NCBI GenBank assembly: GCA_026874595.1
Contig: CM049310.1
Span: forward strand, 33,235,558 to 33,299,557
Origin: Sipunculus nudus
Lineage: Eukaryota; Annelida; Sipuncula; Golfingiida; Sipunculidae
Reading direction: 5' to 3'
DNA length: 64,000 nucleotides
The position numbers and the translations under genes were made by a program. Positions 39,401 through 63,377 of the stretch are shown here, one piece after another. Each line of letters begins with the position of its first letter. Position 1 is the stretch's first letter. A model generated the notes under the pieces. It saw only the letters and a list, made by a program, of their open reading frames with translations. It was not told where the DNA came from and did not search any database.

Positions 39401-41402
39401 ACTGTGAAACCACTTATGTTATAATTTACTTAAGACTACCTTATTGTTTTCTAGTTTTCTTACTTTTAATCTAGCATCAGAGTCATCTGGACAGTAGGAG
39501 TCCTAGTACTGTTACAGGCTGGCCTTGCGTGAACTGGCCCAAAATCTTGATTTTTTACTTCCCTGAAGACAAAGTCTCACAAATAGTCAGAAGATACAGG
39601 TAGACCAAATCAATTGTGCATTTAAAATGGAAGAGGATGAAGTAGCCCAATATCCTGAGCATTACACAATTTTTGCTCCGAGGGAGCTTTCAAAATTTAA
39701 CACATCAAGCTTGTCTTGTATAGATATCCAATGTATAAGCACAGCCTTTGCCTTTTTTACATTTTACAAACATGTAGCAATCTAAATCAAACTGAAAAAA
39801 CAGTACAGGAACACTTCTCTTTATCAAATGTGACCCTTCAGCATTGGACAAGCCATCCTATGCCAACAACTATAGCCTGAACATTTAATTCAAAGTATTT
39901 TTTGGTACAAAATGTATATTCCCAGATATATAATGTATGTTTATGAGCATGCACATAGCCTTGTCTTTTACAGGACCAAAGCTCATACTGGTATATGTTT
40001 GACTATTAACTAACCAGTCCACATACTTTAACACTGCACAGTGTTATTTCATGGAGTCTAAGTATCTACAAGCATGTAGTATCTTTGTGACCTGGTGATG
40101 AACATGTCAATACTTGGTGAACCTAGTCTTGTATTAACTAGATGCTCATACACAGTTTTACTTAATCTTTAGCCCTTGCATTTTGTGATACCAACATATT
40201 CTAGTGCAGACAAAGACAATTTAGTGCAAACAGCATTGCCTAAAACATATACCCTACTCCAGTTGTAACCCTGTGGTTTAAGGATTTACAAACAAGCTGT
40301 TATGAATGGCTTTGAGTTTTACAGATACATACATTTAAAAGTATTCAGTCAGTGGTATATATGATACTGACCAGCGCACTGCAGGACTAGACGGACAGTT
40401 GTGCGGAGTATACAGCTTTGATAGCTTCAACTAGAGCATGCTGGGATATATACACACTATTTTTACGAAAGTGAATATTTACAACGGGGTTCTAAAGAGT
40501 CATAATCACATTTCTTGGAGCAATGGTTTCATAACGTGTCAGGAATAAAAACACTATATATATCTAACCATTGTCAAAATAAATAATAATATTTCTGTCT
40601 TAAAAAGCTAGGGTTACAAAACTTTCTTTCTGAGTATCACACAGATGTTTTTAATATCTACACAGAAGCTGCAACATCCTGAAATCATGCACATCATTTT
40701 CACCACTGCATAAACTGAACTTTTTCTTAAATCATCACAGACCTTGTACAGATTACATCATCACCCTAAAGCCTGGCTGAAATAATGCGGTTATCATCAT
40801 ACAATGCTCTATGCTTAATTTGTCATAAATTAAAGCAGATATAAAAATTTAGTTTCAGCATTTTTTTACACTGGTGCATATGTTTTCATTCGAGCAAAAA
40901 TTAAGTTACTCATTCCTTATTACCTCTTTAAAGGTGGTTATGTATTCATAAATTGTTGTCTGTTTGTTTGTTTGTCTGTTTGGGCAGATCTGGTAGAACC
41001 ATTTTTCTTTGCAAAGGTATGCACTGAAAGCCATTCTAATCAACAATGTAAAGGCTGAGGTACTGGTATGACTCTTGCCATGTATGCTCTGGTCATAAAT
41101 ACCCTTCACTAATGCAAAAGCTGTATAAAATTAGCTGATAACATGTAATGCTTGCATCAATAACTATGTCAAACTAATAATTTCCAGTTTACTGACTGAA
41201 TTATCATCAGTGACAATGATAATTTAACTAATTACCCTTCACTGTCAATGCACTGATCAAGAATATATTTTCTAAGTATGACCAGGTGCAAGGCTTCCTA
41301 CCATTTACTGTGGCTTTCATATTTTATATGTCATATTCTGATCAAAGACACAATTTCAATATAAGCATATTACTCTTAAGCTAATTAATTAAATGGCATA
41401 TG
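36441..41402. other. Intergenic DNA, no gene recognised
   Basis: About 5 kb of AT-rich sequence between the repeat region and the 3' end of the WDR47-like gene. It contains two diverged tandem units of about 112 bp at 37498-37720 (marker acaaataggcaaag at about 37575 and 37682, with a third weaker match near 37810). Open frames are short and featureless. Confidence 0.5.
37498..37820 (+). repeat. Diverged tandem repeat, ~112-bp units
   Basis: Two units align over tgttctcttg, ttgcag, atgaca, ctcccctttt, and acaaataggcaaag, starting near 37498 and 37610. A third partial match (ttccacaaatgggcaaaac) lies near 37803-37822. It is non-coding. Confidence 0.5.
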
Positions 41403-41408
41403 TTTATT
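41403..41408 (-). terminator. Candidate polyadenylation signal, WDR47-like gene
   Basis: The plus strand reads tttatt, giving AATAAA on the minus strand, 383 bases past the stop codon at 41791. It is the nearest such hexamer I found downstream of the gene. Confidence 0.35.
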
Positions 41409-41790
41409 CCATAAATGTTAATTTTCCTCAAATATTTTGTTTGTAGTTGGTGTGTTCACTGAAAAATATGACATTAGACAAGGGTCTTATCTAATTATCC
41501 CAAATTTTGGTACTTTTGACCAGTATTTTGTAAATTTTTTTTCTGGGCTACAAATCTACCACTAATGACACTAATGATTTCAAACAGCTTTATGTGAACA
41601 ATATCAATACAGTGTTAAACTTGAGTGTTCATATCTGCAGATACACAGGGGGGGGGGGGGATAAAGGTATGTTATGCTGACAACAAATACATGTACAAAG
41701 TGTGTAAATTGTGTAAATGCCGATCCTGTATGGCAGGTTGTGTATGCAGTGTGACTGGTCCATGGTTCCTACATCACGATCTGTCTTTCA

Positions 41791-52249
<10,459 letters not shown>

Positions 52250-54871
52250 TATGTTTATCAAGTTCCTGTTCAGATCTCCATGTGAGAAATTCCCACCAGG
52301 TTGGTGTACATGCAGCTATTATTGAGATATGACCTCCCGTGGGCTCTATAACTCACGCATCCTTGTTCACTTCTCCGGTACCCCTGAGTGTTTACGAAAA
52401 CCAAGAATGGCTAAAAAGTGACCTTCGTCAGGCAGGCAAAACACAGGTACACAGAAATGGCGACGTTAAGCAGACAATTATCTCTATTGTGTATGACATA
52501 TATTGTATATGTTGCATACACAAGATGTGCTTATACCCACACCCATGGGGTACAGTCGAAGTTCTAAGAGAAGTTACAACAAATAGCACTATAGTACTTG
52601 TATTTATATACCATGCTCTATCAATAGGCTCCTGCTGGGGGGGTATACTGTATTGTCATACTTCCATACAGGTATATACAGCTGCACTACTTAATACAGC
52701 TTGTTGATTTCGGCTTTTACAGTAACTTATTATCATCCGCGGCTGCATTTACTTCTGTTTATGATTTTTTTGTGATTCGTTGTTCACCTGGAAAATTGTC
52801 TCTAAACACTTCTATATCCTGTAATTTCTGGCTTGAAGTGTTTTTATTCCTCACACTGACTTGTCAGTCACTTGGCTAAACATAACTCTATATCCAGGAT
52901 ATTTCACGGTTGAAACGTGTCTCAGCCTTGCAGTGGCTCGTTAGTCTTCTGGATAACTGTATCTTAATGTAATATGTGAAGTATTTTTCTGGTTTAAACT
53001 GTATCCTGAAGCACAGATTAGAACCACATCTCAGGGCATCTATATCTACTATTTTCCCCACTTTAAAATGTACTTATTGTGACTTGTGCAAATCCAGACA
53101 GTCACTGAGTATAACAGTTTCTTCTATAACTCCAAGAGCACCTGGATAATTATATTTCAATTAAAATATATATAACATATATTCAGATCTGGTTAAATGC
53201 AAGTTTTTTTCATAAATCACAAGCAACATTGATCAACTTATGCAACAGAATCCAAAGACTTGTTTTATTCCAAAATTTCTCCTATTTGTGGCTTGCTGAT
53301 GACCAAAATTACTGCACTGTTGTCGAATTGTACACACTTTAGAAGTTAAGAACAGGAATTTCAATTAAAAATTCAAGTGTTTTTGTCTTCCTGTGACTTG
53401 CAGATCAGCTTGGTCATCTACATTGTTTGCATTTACAATGCTTGTATATGCTTAGATGAGATGTGAAACAAGAAATTTCTCTTTTCCTCTGTAAACTTTA
53501 TCATCTACAGAATACTCAGTCCACATAGCCTGATGTATCAAAATCTATTGAGTATAACTTGAAACATCTGGAAAGCTTTAGGTTGTTTCCAATAATCACT
53601 CTGATTTTCTTCTCAGAATATTTGCTGAATGTGAAACACCTGTATGTGCAGATGTTCAATTTATCCTGTCCAAAAATCTTGAGCTGATGTATTTTTTATG
53701 TAATTAAATCCAATATGGTTCTTCTACACCAAGACGATTTAATAACAATTTTTTTAAATGTTATCCTGCTGACTTTTCTGATACATTCAAATCAAAGGTG
53801 AAAATAAAAGCAGAACTTCATCTAGCTAACCCTCTTCCATATGTCTCAATTTAACAGGATTCAGAGTTGTTTGAAACTAGGTTAAATTCTCAATAAACTG
53901 TTCTCATTTTATATTCCTTAAACAATCCAGTACATTTTTGTCACAATACAAATATAAATTTTGGTCTCACTGTGACAGCATGAAGACAGCATAACATCCT
54001 TCGACAGTCTAGAATTATGTATTAAATCAGTTGTTGGTGCAGAATTCTTACTATCATTGCTGGTACAGTGGCTCAGGCTATCCGAGTGATTCAGGTATGG
54101 TATTTTGCATTATCTCTAGTGGATTCGCCACAAAACCTGAAGTGATCTGATGTATATATAATAAGACTTATCACACCCTTGTTACATTGGTACAAAGGTA
54201 ACATCCCTGTAACAAATGGTACATGCTACAAGCCCTGCAGCCGCATACATTAACGATCAAACCATCCTGTATTAACATTAAACCATGTTGTATGATCCAT
54301 ATTCACACACCACTGCCGGGTATATTCAATATGTATAGACCACCTGACACCGTACCCTCATGGTCAGACACCTAACATAACCACCTCACCAAGCTAAGGT
54401 GTATAACTGCTGTGAGCTCATTGCTATGTTTTGTGTCCCTGGGTCCTGCAGTGACTATTGTTATATCCTCTCACCTTGTACTGTTAGCCCCAAGCCCACG
54501 CTGCTGTTCAGTACAATAGATCGCTCAGACATTTACTGTCAACAACCACAGTGTCTATAAAGCATGTTCAGTGTTGCACAAATACATACAGATGATTTAT
54601 TTATTTTAAAGAACTACTATTATTGTGATTATGCATGCCTTATTTGTGATTTCTTCCGATGCATGGCATTGCTAACTACATAATTCATGGGAGTTCTTGA
54701 ATCGTTGTATAAATATTATTCATGTGATTTATTTTCTTGCTTGCATTAACAGAAATTTCACCAAAAGGTGTACCTACACACATATACTGCTTATTGTTTC
54801 AAAAGACTGTCGCTGATTGAAGGAAATTATACAATATATTTAAAGACTTAGAACACACTGATTGGAAAACC
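52250..54871. other. Upstream region of the WDR47-like gene
   Basis: This would hold the promoter if 52169-52249 is the first exon. I see no clear TATA box and only scattered CpG (for example around 52735). A frame at 52339-52707 on the plus strand has no domain features. Nothing else was recognised. Confidence 0.4.
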
Positions 54872-56339
54872 TAATTGTATCCGCCAAAACGAAGTTTTGC
54901 GGATACTATGTTTCTGACGGGGTTCTACCGCCGCCCCCACTGCCACGTTCGTTTCCAGAGAACTCCTCTGATACTACTGGACGTGTTTTCTGAAACTTAC
55001 ACAAATTATCGGGTCACATGTGAACTGGTGCCTAACCAATTGGCCTTGACCTCTGACCTTTCCTCTCTGCCAAGCATCCGTTTATGCGTCTGTTTCCACA
55101 CGTAAACCCACATATCTCGGGAACCTTTGTCCGATCAGGAAAAAAATTTTGTACAAATGTAGCCCTTGGATAGCTTTATAACATACACAAAAAATGGTGG
55201 CGCCACCTGCAACCATGTTTGCACAGTGTCCATCTGTTCATCAGCCTTGGGTTAAAATACCTCATATCTCTGCAGTGGTTTGACTAATTCACCTGAAATT
55301 CAGCATGCGTGTATACATCCTAGATAGCTTTCTTGATTTTATGACAGATGGCGCCACCTACATTCACGTTCAGGCTGTAGACATCCATGCTTATATCTCG
55401 GGAACCATTTGACCAATTGGAAAACAAAATTACACAAATGTAGCCCTTGGATAGCTTTATAACATACACAAAATTGATGGCACCACCTGCATCCATTTTT
55501 GCACAGTGTCCATCTGTTTGTCTGCCTTTGGTTAAAATCACTCATATCTCTGCAGTGGTTTGACCAAATTACCTGAAATTTGGTAAGCGTAAACATCCCG
55601 CATAGCTTTCTTGATTTTATGACAGGTGGCGCCACCTATATTCATGTTCACACTGTAGACATCCATGTTTATATCTCCGGACTCATTCAACCAATCAGTA
55701 AAAAAAATTTACACAAATGTAGCCCTTGGATAGCTTTATAACATACACAAAAAATTGGTGGCGCCACCTGCAGCCATTTTTGCACAGTGTCCATCTGTTC
55801 ATTTGCCGTGGGTTAAAATCACTCATATCTCTGCAGTTGTTTGACTAATTCACCTGAAATTCGGCATGCGTGTACATCCTAGATAGCTTTCTTGATTTTA
55901 TGACAGGTGGCGCCACCTACATTCACGTTCACGCTGCAGACATTAATGCTTGTATCTCTGGATTCGTTTGACCAATTAAAAAAAAAATTGTACACAAATG
56001 TAGCCCTTGGATAGCTATATAACATACACAAAAATTGTGGGGCCACCTGCAGCCATTTTCGCACAGCGTCAATCTGTTTGTCTGCTGTGGGATAAAATCA
56101 CTCATATCTCTGCAGTGGTTTGCCTTTCCCCCTGAAATTTTGCATGTGAGTACATCTTGGATAGTTTCTCATTCAAATAACAGGTGGCTAACCTACAATC
56201 TTGTTTACTTGGCAGTATTCTAATATGTAACACATGTAACTCTATTTCCCCTTGCCACTCAATCCATGACTCACTTCACCCCTCCTACTCTTGATTTTGG
56301 CTGATACACGTAGTCGCTTGTCGACTACCCGTATTCTAG
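54872..56339 (+). mobile_element. Helitron-like element, full-length copy
   Basis: 1468 bp. The 5' end TAATTGTATCCGCC is followed by a strong hairpin, GTATCCGC-CAAAAC, gaa, GTTTTG-CGGATAC. The 3' end has hairpin GTAGTCG-cttgt-CGACTAC, nine bases, CTAG, then T. The core has four tandem units with agcccttgga or a close variant at 55161, 55442, 55721 and 56002, a period of 279-281 bp. Each unit has two sites close to AGGTGGCGCCACC. There is no coding capacity. It gives the uninterrupted form against which the nested insertion at 45759-46835 can be read. Confidence 0.78.
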
Positions 56340-57818
56340 TTTGGTCTATACAATTATCAACCAAAATAAATGCAGTAAACCAATATTATAACAAATTATT
56401 CAAGCCAAATACCCTGCTTGTGTCTTAAAATAAGCAAATTGATTTTTTATTTATTTATTTAATACCAATAAAACAATCTTGTTTTGAACTTTGTGATAAT
56501 CCTTGCCTTGTGTCAAAGCATTGATGGTTAGTCACATGATCAATATACCTATAAAATTTGGTGACTATAGCTGCAATTTCTTGAAATATTTGGTAATCTG
56601 TCTTTTCTTCCACACCAGTAAATTTCTTGAAAAATTTGGAAACAAACAGATAAATTCAAAATTTTTGGTGATCAGGAATAGTAAAATTATAAGGTCTGAT
56701 TGGTCATTCTGGCTCATATCAGCCAATAAAGGTGGCGCAACAAAAAAGTGATCCCATATAAGCTATTCCTAACAATCGTACAAAATTGGATGAAATCAAA
56801 TAATATTTAGGAAAAACTTCCCACAAAGAAGAAACAAAACATACATCGCAAAATAATTCCCTTTCTTCAAAAACGCAGAACAATAAAATTATTCATAAGA
56901 AAAACAAAGCATATGCAACCCATATCTCCATGATGAATATTTGCACACTGAGATCATTAAGGAGTGATACATACATTCTTACTACATGCGACTTAATTTA
57001 ATGCAAGTGCAATCAAAGAGATAAGTTACATCATCCACAAAATAAACTGACATCATACGGGACACAGAGAGTTCTTGTTAATACATACCATCATAATGGG
57101 AACCAATGTGTTAATGTTAGAACTGAAGTAATCCATTTCCTGTAACACTTCACCTTTGGGTGCTGTTATGTAAACACAGACACATGGGTATATTTGGATA
57201 TGAATCATTCCTGGTGTACACAAGATAAGATGACCTACAAGATGTCAGTACATATGACAAGACACTTAAAGTAGGTTAGACACTGTGGTGACTGTTAACA
57301 TGTGACGTTTGATATGATGTTTTCATACATTAATGCCTTCTTCTGTGATAATATAATAAGGGATCACAGACTTAATCTGGTTAAAATTTAATCACTCTGA
57401 ACATATTATACATGAACAATAGCAATAATATATATACCTGTATTATCACACACTTTTAGTTCATTTCGGCTGTAAAAAAAGTTTTCCCTCAAAACTATCC
57501 CAGCACACCAATGTAATACCTCTAATTTGCCCCTGTTAAACTTTGTTATGGTTCTGTGTGTGAGTAAACTTATTCCACATGTCTGTTTCCCATAACAATA
57601 CTAACTGACAACAGGTTAAACCTTGCACATGAGTGACAACTCCCAAACAATGAGAAGAAACATGAAAGAAGAAACACAGAAGAAACACTGGGTGGAAGCT
57701 GGAATCAATCTTGATATGTGAAGTTGCATGGTACTAGGTGGCATTAGCCCTATATTTACATTTTGCGCCACTGATCTGCCCAGAGCAAGCTTATTTCTAT
57801 TTGTGTACAGTTAAAAAA
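56340..57818. other. Intergenic DNA, nothing recognised
   Basis: AT-rich sequence between two repeat families, with short featureless open frames only. Confidence 0.5.
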
Positions 57819-58093
57819 CAAGGGACCTATGGGTCACGGCGCTCAGCTGATATATATGATAAAAAAATATGATTTAGAAATGAGGCACATGCTGGTTTTA
57901 TATGGTAATAAAAATAAGCTGTATTATGAGTTGCTGTTGTTTAGCTTATGTATAATTTTGATAGTACCTTTGGAGACATTTCATTTATTTCATTAACAAA
58001 TGGAGTGGGATTGTCACATAGATTTTGACTTGGCCATATAACTTATAAGCAGAACATATAATATAAGAGTTTAACTATTTATTAAAAAAATAC
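57819..58093 (+). mobile_element. 5' part of a CCCATGGG-family element
   Basis: Starts acaagggacctatgggtcac followed by ggcgctcagctga, one base different from the copy at 45759. It then runs into AT-rich DNA in which the long inverted-repeat element (58101) is inserted. A 3' end of the same family is at 62524, so 57819-62524 may be one element enlarged by later insertions. Confidence 0.5.
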
Positions 58094-58100
58094 GAATATT

Positions 58101-58396
58101 GGGCAATAAATAAAACTCGGAAGTCGGAAGTCGGAAGCCTTCGGAAGTCGGAAGCCGTTTTAATTTTTAGTATAATGTTAAAAATAACGATCATACCAAC
58201 ACTTTTTCGTGTTAAAATGTAAGATATAGACCCCCTTTGCAAAACCAGGAAGTTGCACAAACGTATATTCCCATATATGAAAATTAAAGCATTTTTAATG
58301 CGTCGGAAGCCTCTCGGAAGTCATCCTGAGGTGTCAGATGATGCTCAAAATGCATAAAACTCGGAAGTCAAAACTATAGCACCAACCGACAATGAC
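58101..58396 (+). repeat. Left inverted-repeat arm
   Basis: Inverted partner of 59904-60202. The outer 60 bases contain five GGAAGTC/GGAAGCC units; a further block (gcgtcggaagcc, tcggaagtc) lies at about 58301-58321 and again at 58361-58369. Confidence 0.8.
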
Positions 58397-59903
58397 ACAG
58401 AAAAAGTCTTGCATTATTCCAGATTTTGATTAAAGTGATATTTATGTATTTGGATAAAATCATAATGTATATTACTAATTAAACATAATGATATATAAAA
58501 TTTATAAAAAAATAAATGTTGAAATATACATTCAAATGTAATACATTATATATCATATCGTGACGTAATATTTTAATAAAGTGTAATAATTCTTTTAGAA
58601 TAGAATATTATATCATATAAAAAAATAAGTACAACTTAATATTTATTTGTATTATAATAATTTTACATATATAATACTATTCAAATATTTGATAAAATAC
58701 ATAAATTTTTATATAAATGTAAAAAAGTATCAAACTGTCGCAGCCTTGCAGAAACTGGTAAAACCGTAAGAAAAGTCCATTCAGTTTTGTAATAATAAAA
58801 CTAATTTATTTTATCCATTAGGGTGCTATATACAATATAAATGAAACTAAATTTTATCCATGCATTAGGATGCTTTATATGGAACGCATATAACTCTCCA
58901 AGGCTTGCTGAATACTGATCACCCAACGTATCAGGAAACATTTTTAGAACATTGCACAGACAATTTGCAGAAAACATTATAAAAACACTTCCAAAATATT
59001 TCGAAAATTTAAAAATATGTAAAACTACATATAACTATGAAAGATTTAAAAAAAAAGGCATGTGATGTTGCAAAAACATTGATATAAATTATAACAGTAT
59101 CTTTATATTTTAATTTTAGCTTAAAATAATTTATGTAGGAAGGATATTACATTATTATATGATTCCATAGAACATTTTTTTAATTTTACACTTTAAAGCC
59201 ACATTCTTTTTGGAAACATTTTAAGAACAGCTTCATAAAATGTTTATGCTAACTAAAGATCAGGCAATAAGAACAAGGAAACGCGTGTGCCTTTAAGGTA
59301 ACGTAATGAAATATTACATAAGTTGTAATCAGTTACAAACTAATAGGAGGAATCGCAACCTAAAATTTTTTCTGCCATTTGTTATCCATTTTATTTGTTA
59401 GAATAACTCGCTAGGTGGAGGGGATAAATTATCACATAAATGAATGGATATATTAATACTCATATTATATACAATTTAATAATTTCATATATTAATTTAT
59501 ATTGACTTATATAACTTTGTCTTACTTAATTTAGGAATATTGATTATATTGTATTTTTATAATATATGATATTTTATCATATAATATAATTTAATATCAA
59601 ATTATATCGCTGTTGAATGAATATATAATTATATCGTCATCTATATATGTTATTTAACACACTGTGTATACATTTTAATATACTTGTTATTATGTAATTA
59701 TATTTTGCATCATGTATGTATTTGTTCAATGAAAAAAAATAGAGAATACCGTTTTGTATTATAATGGGTTTTTTATTTGTTATTATAGTATTTTATATTC
59801 ATATTTTACATTTCAATATCAATTTATATATTATTTTGTTATTTATATACATTTTGATTTTGTTCAAATACATATATAAATATTACCTAAATTAACAATT
59901 TAT

Positions 59904-60202
59904 ATGTCGTTGTCGGTTGGTATAATGTGGCTTGACTTCCGAGTTTTATGCATTTTGAGCACCATCTATCACTTCAGAATGACTCCCGAGAGGCTTCCGA
60001 CGCATTAATTATGCTTTAATTTTCATATATGTTAATATATATCTTTGAAACTTTCTGGTATAAAAAAGGGTGTCTATATCTTCCGTTTTAACACAAAAAC
60101 TTGTCGATTTGTTCGTTATTTTTAAAATTATAATAAAAAATAAAACGGCTTCCGACTTCCGAAGGCTTCCGACTTCCGACTTCCGAGTTTTATTTATTGC
60201 CC
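59904..60202 (-). repeat. Right inverted-repeat arm
   Basis: Inverted partner of 58101-58396, with the same unit order read on the minus strand. Substitutions and small indels between the arms are visible in the spacer parts. Confidence 0.8.
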
Positions 60203-60209
60203 GAATATT

Positions 60210-61230
60210 GTCCTAAATATAATTTTTATTAAAAATAATAAGAGAACAGTATCATTTTTTCAGATAAAATATAACTGAAATGATTATTAAAATAATATTA
60301 AAGAATATATTCATGAATGCATTCATTAATACATTTTGAAAATATTTGCACTGGTATTCATATACTTTCATTTTTACCTGAATTCCCATTCTTATGAAAG
60401 AAATTTTATAATGGAGTACATATTCATATTCATGTTTAAATACAATTGCAACGTATTCGCACCATGTCTGGTATTTATTCAGTTTTCACCAAACAATGAT
60501 GTTGAGAATCCAGAATATACAAAATTCACACATTTAAATAATGCTCATAAGTACCTGGTTTTATGGCTTTTATTTATATTAAAAAAAAATGTAATATATT
60601 CATTTTGGACTAATTTCACATCAATGTACACACTAGACACAGTAGGAATCTAGATTAATATTATCAACTGCATCTTTGTCTATCATTAATTTCCTTCATA
60701 TGATCCCTAATGATTAGTAATGAATAATATGATTTACTTTTTTATCATTAAAACTGAACTGAAAAATACCATAGGTGACTGCATGGTGTTATTTGGAATA
60801 CGTGACATTCTATCCATCGATACAAGATTATTATATCATCGGTAACTGCAAGTTAATTTCCTGTTATTATCAACTAACAAATTCCTTTTCTAATTTTCTT
60901 TAATTTGTTATTAAAAACCAATAAAAATTTATTAATTTATTGTTATGTTGTTGGTAAAAACTACTAGATGAGTTGGGTTGGACACCTGGATCAACTGTGG
61001 CTGGCCATTATATAATAAGCTGCCTGGATGCCCCAGTTTATGCCTCGCCTCAAGCATGCATAATTTGCTGAAAGTTCAACAAGATCAACATACAGGTGAC
61101 TCAAGAGGTGCTACAGAGAGCCAAGGTCTGACATGGTCTCATAAAAACATTAATAAAAGCTACAATTTTTGGCCAATTTCTTTCAGCTTTTCAAACTAAA
61201 AAGCTGAAATCTTTATGTGTGCATGATATG
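60210..61230. other. AT-rich DNA, nothing recognised
   Basis: Possibly the interior of the element whose ends may be 57819 and 62524. No gene or RNA was recognised. Confidence 0.4.
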
Positions 61231-61234
61231 AAAA

Positions 61235-62524
61235 TTATATCAACAGTACACACAGGAAACAAACATGCCATGGTCAAAGTTGGGCAAAATTTAAGGTACT
61301 AATTTTATATTTATAATAATAACTTATAAAATTTGAAAAATTCAGAACTAATTTTGGGTATTCAATTGAATCTTGATTAAATACATCCCTGACAAAAAAT
61401 CTCTAGCTTCAGCAATCCTCTTGTTAAGGGAGTAAATATATTTCTTGATTTTTTACAAAGTGCTTTATGTTTGGGCCCATAACTTAAAACAATTACGCAA
61501 CACTGACATCATTCCTGGCATGTGCATAGAGAATATATAGAAAAATATGTATATTATATATGATTAAAGTCAGATCAGTGGTTTTGATATTAAGCAGTCT
61601 TGAAGTGTAACAATGGGTTTTTAATTGAAAAATGAAGTTTTTCATTAATATCTCGAAGGTATTAAGTCCTAGTGACCAAATTCTGGGCATGGTAGGGGAT
61701 TTTTGAGACATCTAATTGTATGCCAGATTTTAGGAACTGAGAGCTGAAGCTGGGGAGCTGAGCACTTGCAAACTGCATGACACTAGCTTGATGTAAACAA
61801 TATGTTACATGGTGCTTGAAAACTTGAATAAAATCTACAGTTTGTGATCAAATGGTTTCAAATTTTTGGTGTTTACAGACAAAATGCTAAAAAAAACATG
61901 CTGTGAAAATTAAATCCACAGTACTTACAGGAAAAAAAAACGTGCCATGGTCAAAGTTGGGCAAAATTTAAGGTACCAATTTTTTATTTTTGTTAATATT
62001 TAAAAAAATTTAAAAGATTTTGATCTAATTTTGGGTATACAATTTAATTTTGATTAATTAAAGTAATATTACTGGAAAAAAAGGTTATAGCTTTAACATA
62101 TTTTGTGTTAAGTGATCAAATATCTTTCCTGATTTTGACACAATGCATTATGTTTGGGCCCATAACTTTTTAAATTTATATAATACAGACATAATTTCTG
62201 GCATGTACATAGGAAATATGGAGGAATAATTATGGTAAATATGAGGAAAAACAGATGAGTGGTTTTGTTAATAGGCAGTCCTAAAGTGTAAAAATAGGTT
62301 TTTAATAAATAATTGAGGTTTTTCCTTAATTTCTCAAAGGAACGAAGTCACAAAGACCCAGTTTTCAGTTTGGTAGGAGATCTTGGGGACATCTAACATT
62401 ATGCCAAATTTTGGATTCCTAGGTCTTATGGTTACAAAACGTGCCACATCTACGGACGGACGGACGGACAACGGACAATGGACCACAACTATAGCTCAGA
62501 TGACTTATAGTCAGCTGAGCTAAA
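61235..62524 (+). mobile_element. 3' portion of a CCCATGGG/CTAA-family element, two units
   Basis: Two diverged copies of the family core follow each other. Each begins catgccatgg or cgtgccatgg, then tcaaagttgggcaaaattta (61270 and 61954). Each continues with tttgggcccataac and ends near the actagg/aggtc region. The second continues through GGAC repeats (62453-62470) and the hairpin tagctcagatgact/agtcagctgagcta to CTAA at 62524. The end matches 46800-46835. Confidence 0.65.
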
Positions 62525-62529
62525 AATGT

Positions 62530-63375
62530 TTAGAATAGAAGACCTGCAGATACTATAATATTTTAAAGAATAAAACTATATTTCATGTATAATTAGCAAA
62601 CCAGGTATGTGAATAAGTCCCTTTAAGTCTGGGGTAGGCCCCAGTCTAGTCAGGATATTATTGACTCCTGAGCTGAAGATCCCAACTTCAAACTCAGCCA
62701 GTGACTCACAGGAAAATATGGTGAAATCTTCCAAAATGGTGCATTTTGCTAAGGAGTCTTAATGACAGGGTAGGACTTCAGCATTCAGAAAATACTGTCT
62801 GGAAGATCAAATCTGTCACCATGCTGGAATGTGGGAAAGGAGTACTTTGGCTTACAAAAGGAAAATGAAATTTGTGTACAAAAAGTGTTCACTGAATGGT
62901 CTGAGTACTTCATGCTGAGAGCCTGATATTATGACAGAATTTTGCAAATGTCAAACAAACACTAGAGAAACAAATGTTTGATCGTCAACACTAACGGTAC
63001 CTGGGTTATTGTTTCAGAGTGGATGTGAAGCTGAAAACAATCATGAGTGTACCTTAAAGAGTGAAAACAAATGGCAACACTAATACACAATGTTCATTAA
63101 ATTTGACCTTGGTATTTTTATGGTGTTGTAAATCAAAGACATGTTGATGCTGAAACACTTGAAAACAAAGTCAACAGGCAATTACTAGTGACATGACCTC
63201 ATAAAAGGGTAAATGGTCTTAACAGTCATTCTTCATTTAAATAAGAGTAAGACATGGTGCAAATACCTACACAGCCAGGTCTGACAGAGACTCATGAACA
63301 AACATAAAGGAAATAGTCATATAAACTGGCTCAGCAAACAGAAAAAGCTTTGAGATTATTCTTTATTCGTAAAGT
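62530..63375. other. Intergenic DNA, nothing recognised
   Basis: Short stretch between two copies of the same repeat family, with no gene features. Confidence 0.5.
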
Positions 63376-63377
63376 AA

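Larger units (their letters stand above)
58101..60202. mobile_element. Non-autonomous element with ~300-bp inverted repeats
   Basis: The left arm, 58101 to about 58396, and the right arm, about 59904 to 60202, are inverted copies. Both outer ends read GGGCAATAAATAAAACTCGG, followed by several GGAAGTC units. Both inner ends read GGAAGTCAA, then a spacer, then accaaccgacaa. The flanks carry a 7-bp direct repeat GAATATT (58094-58100 and 60203-60209). The 1.5 kb between the arms is extremely AT-rich and has no long open frame. The structure suggests a cut-and-paste or foldback DNA element moved by another element's transposase. The superfamily is not assignable by eye. Confidence 0.8.

Noticed and set aside
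52339-52707. 122-codon plus-strand open frame upstream of the WDR47-like gene
   Set aside because: No domain or splice features, Cys/Ile/Tyr-rich translation typical of AT-rich non-coding DNA.
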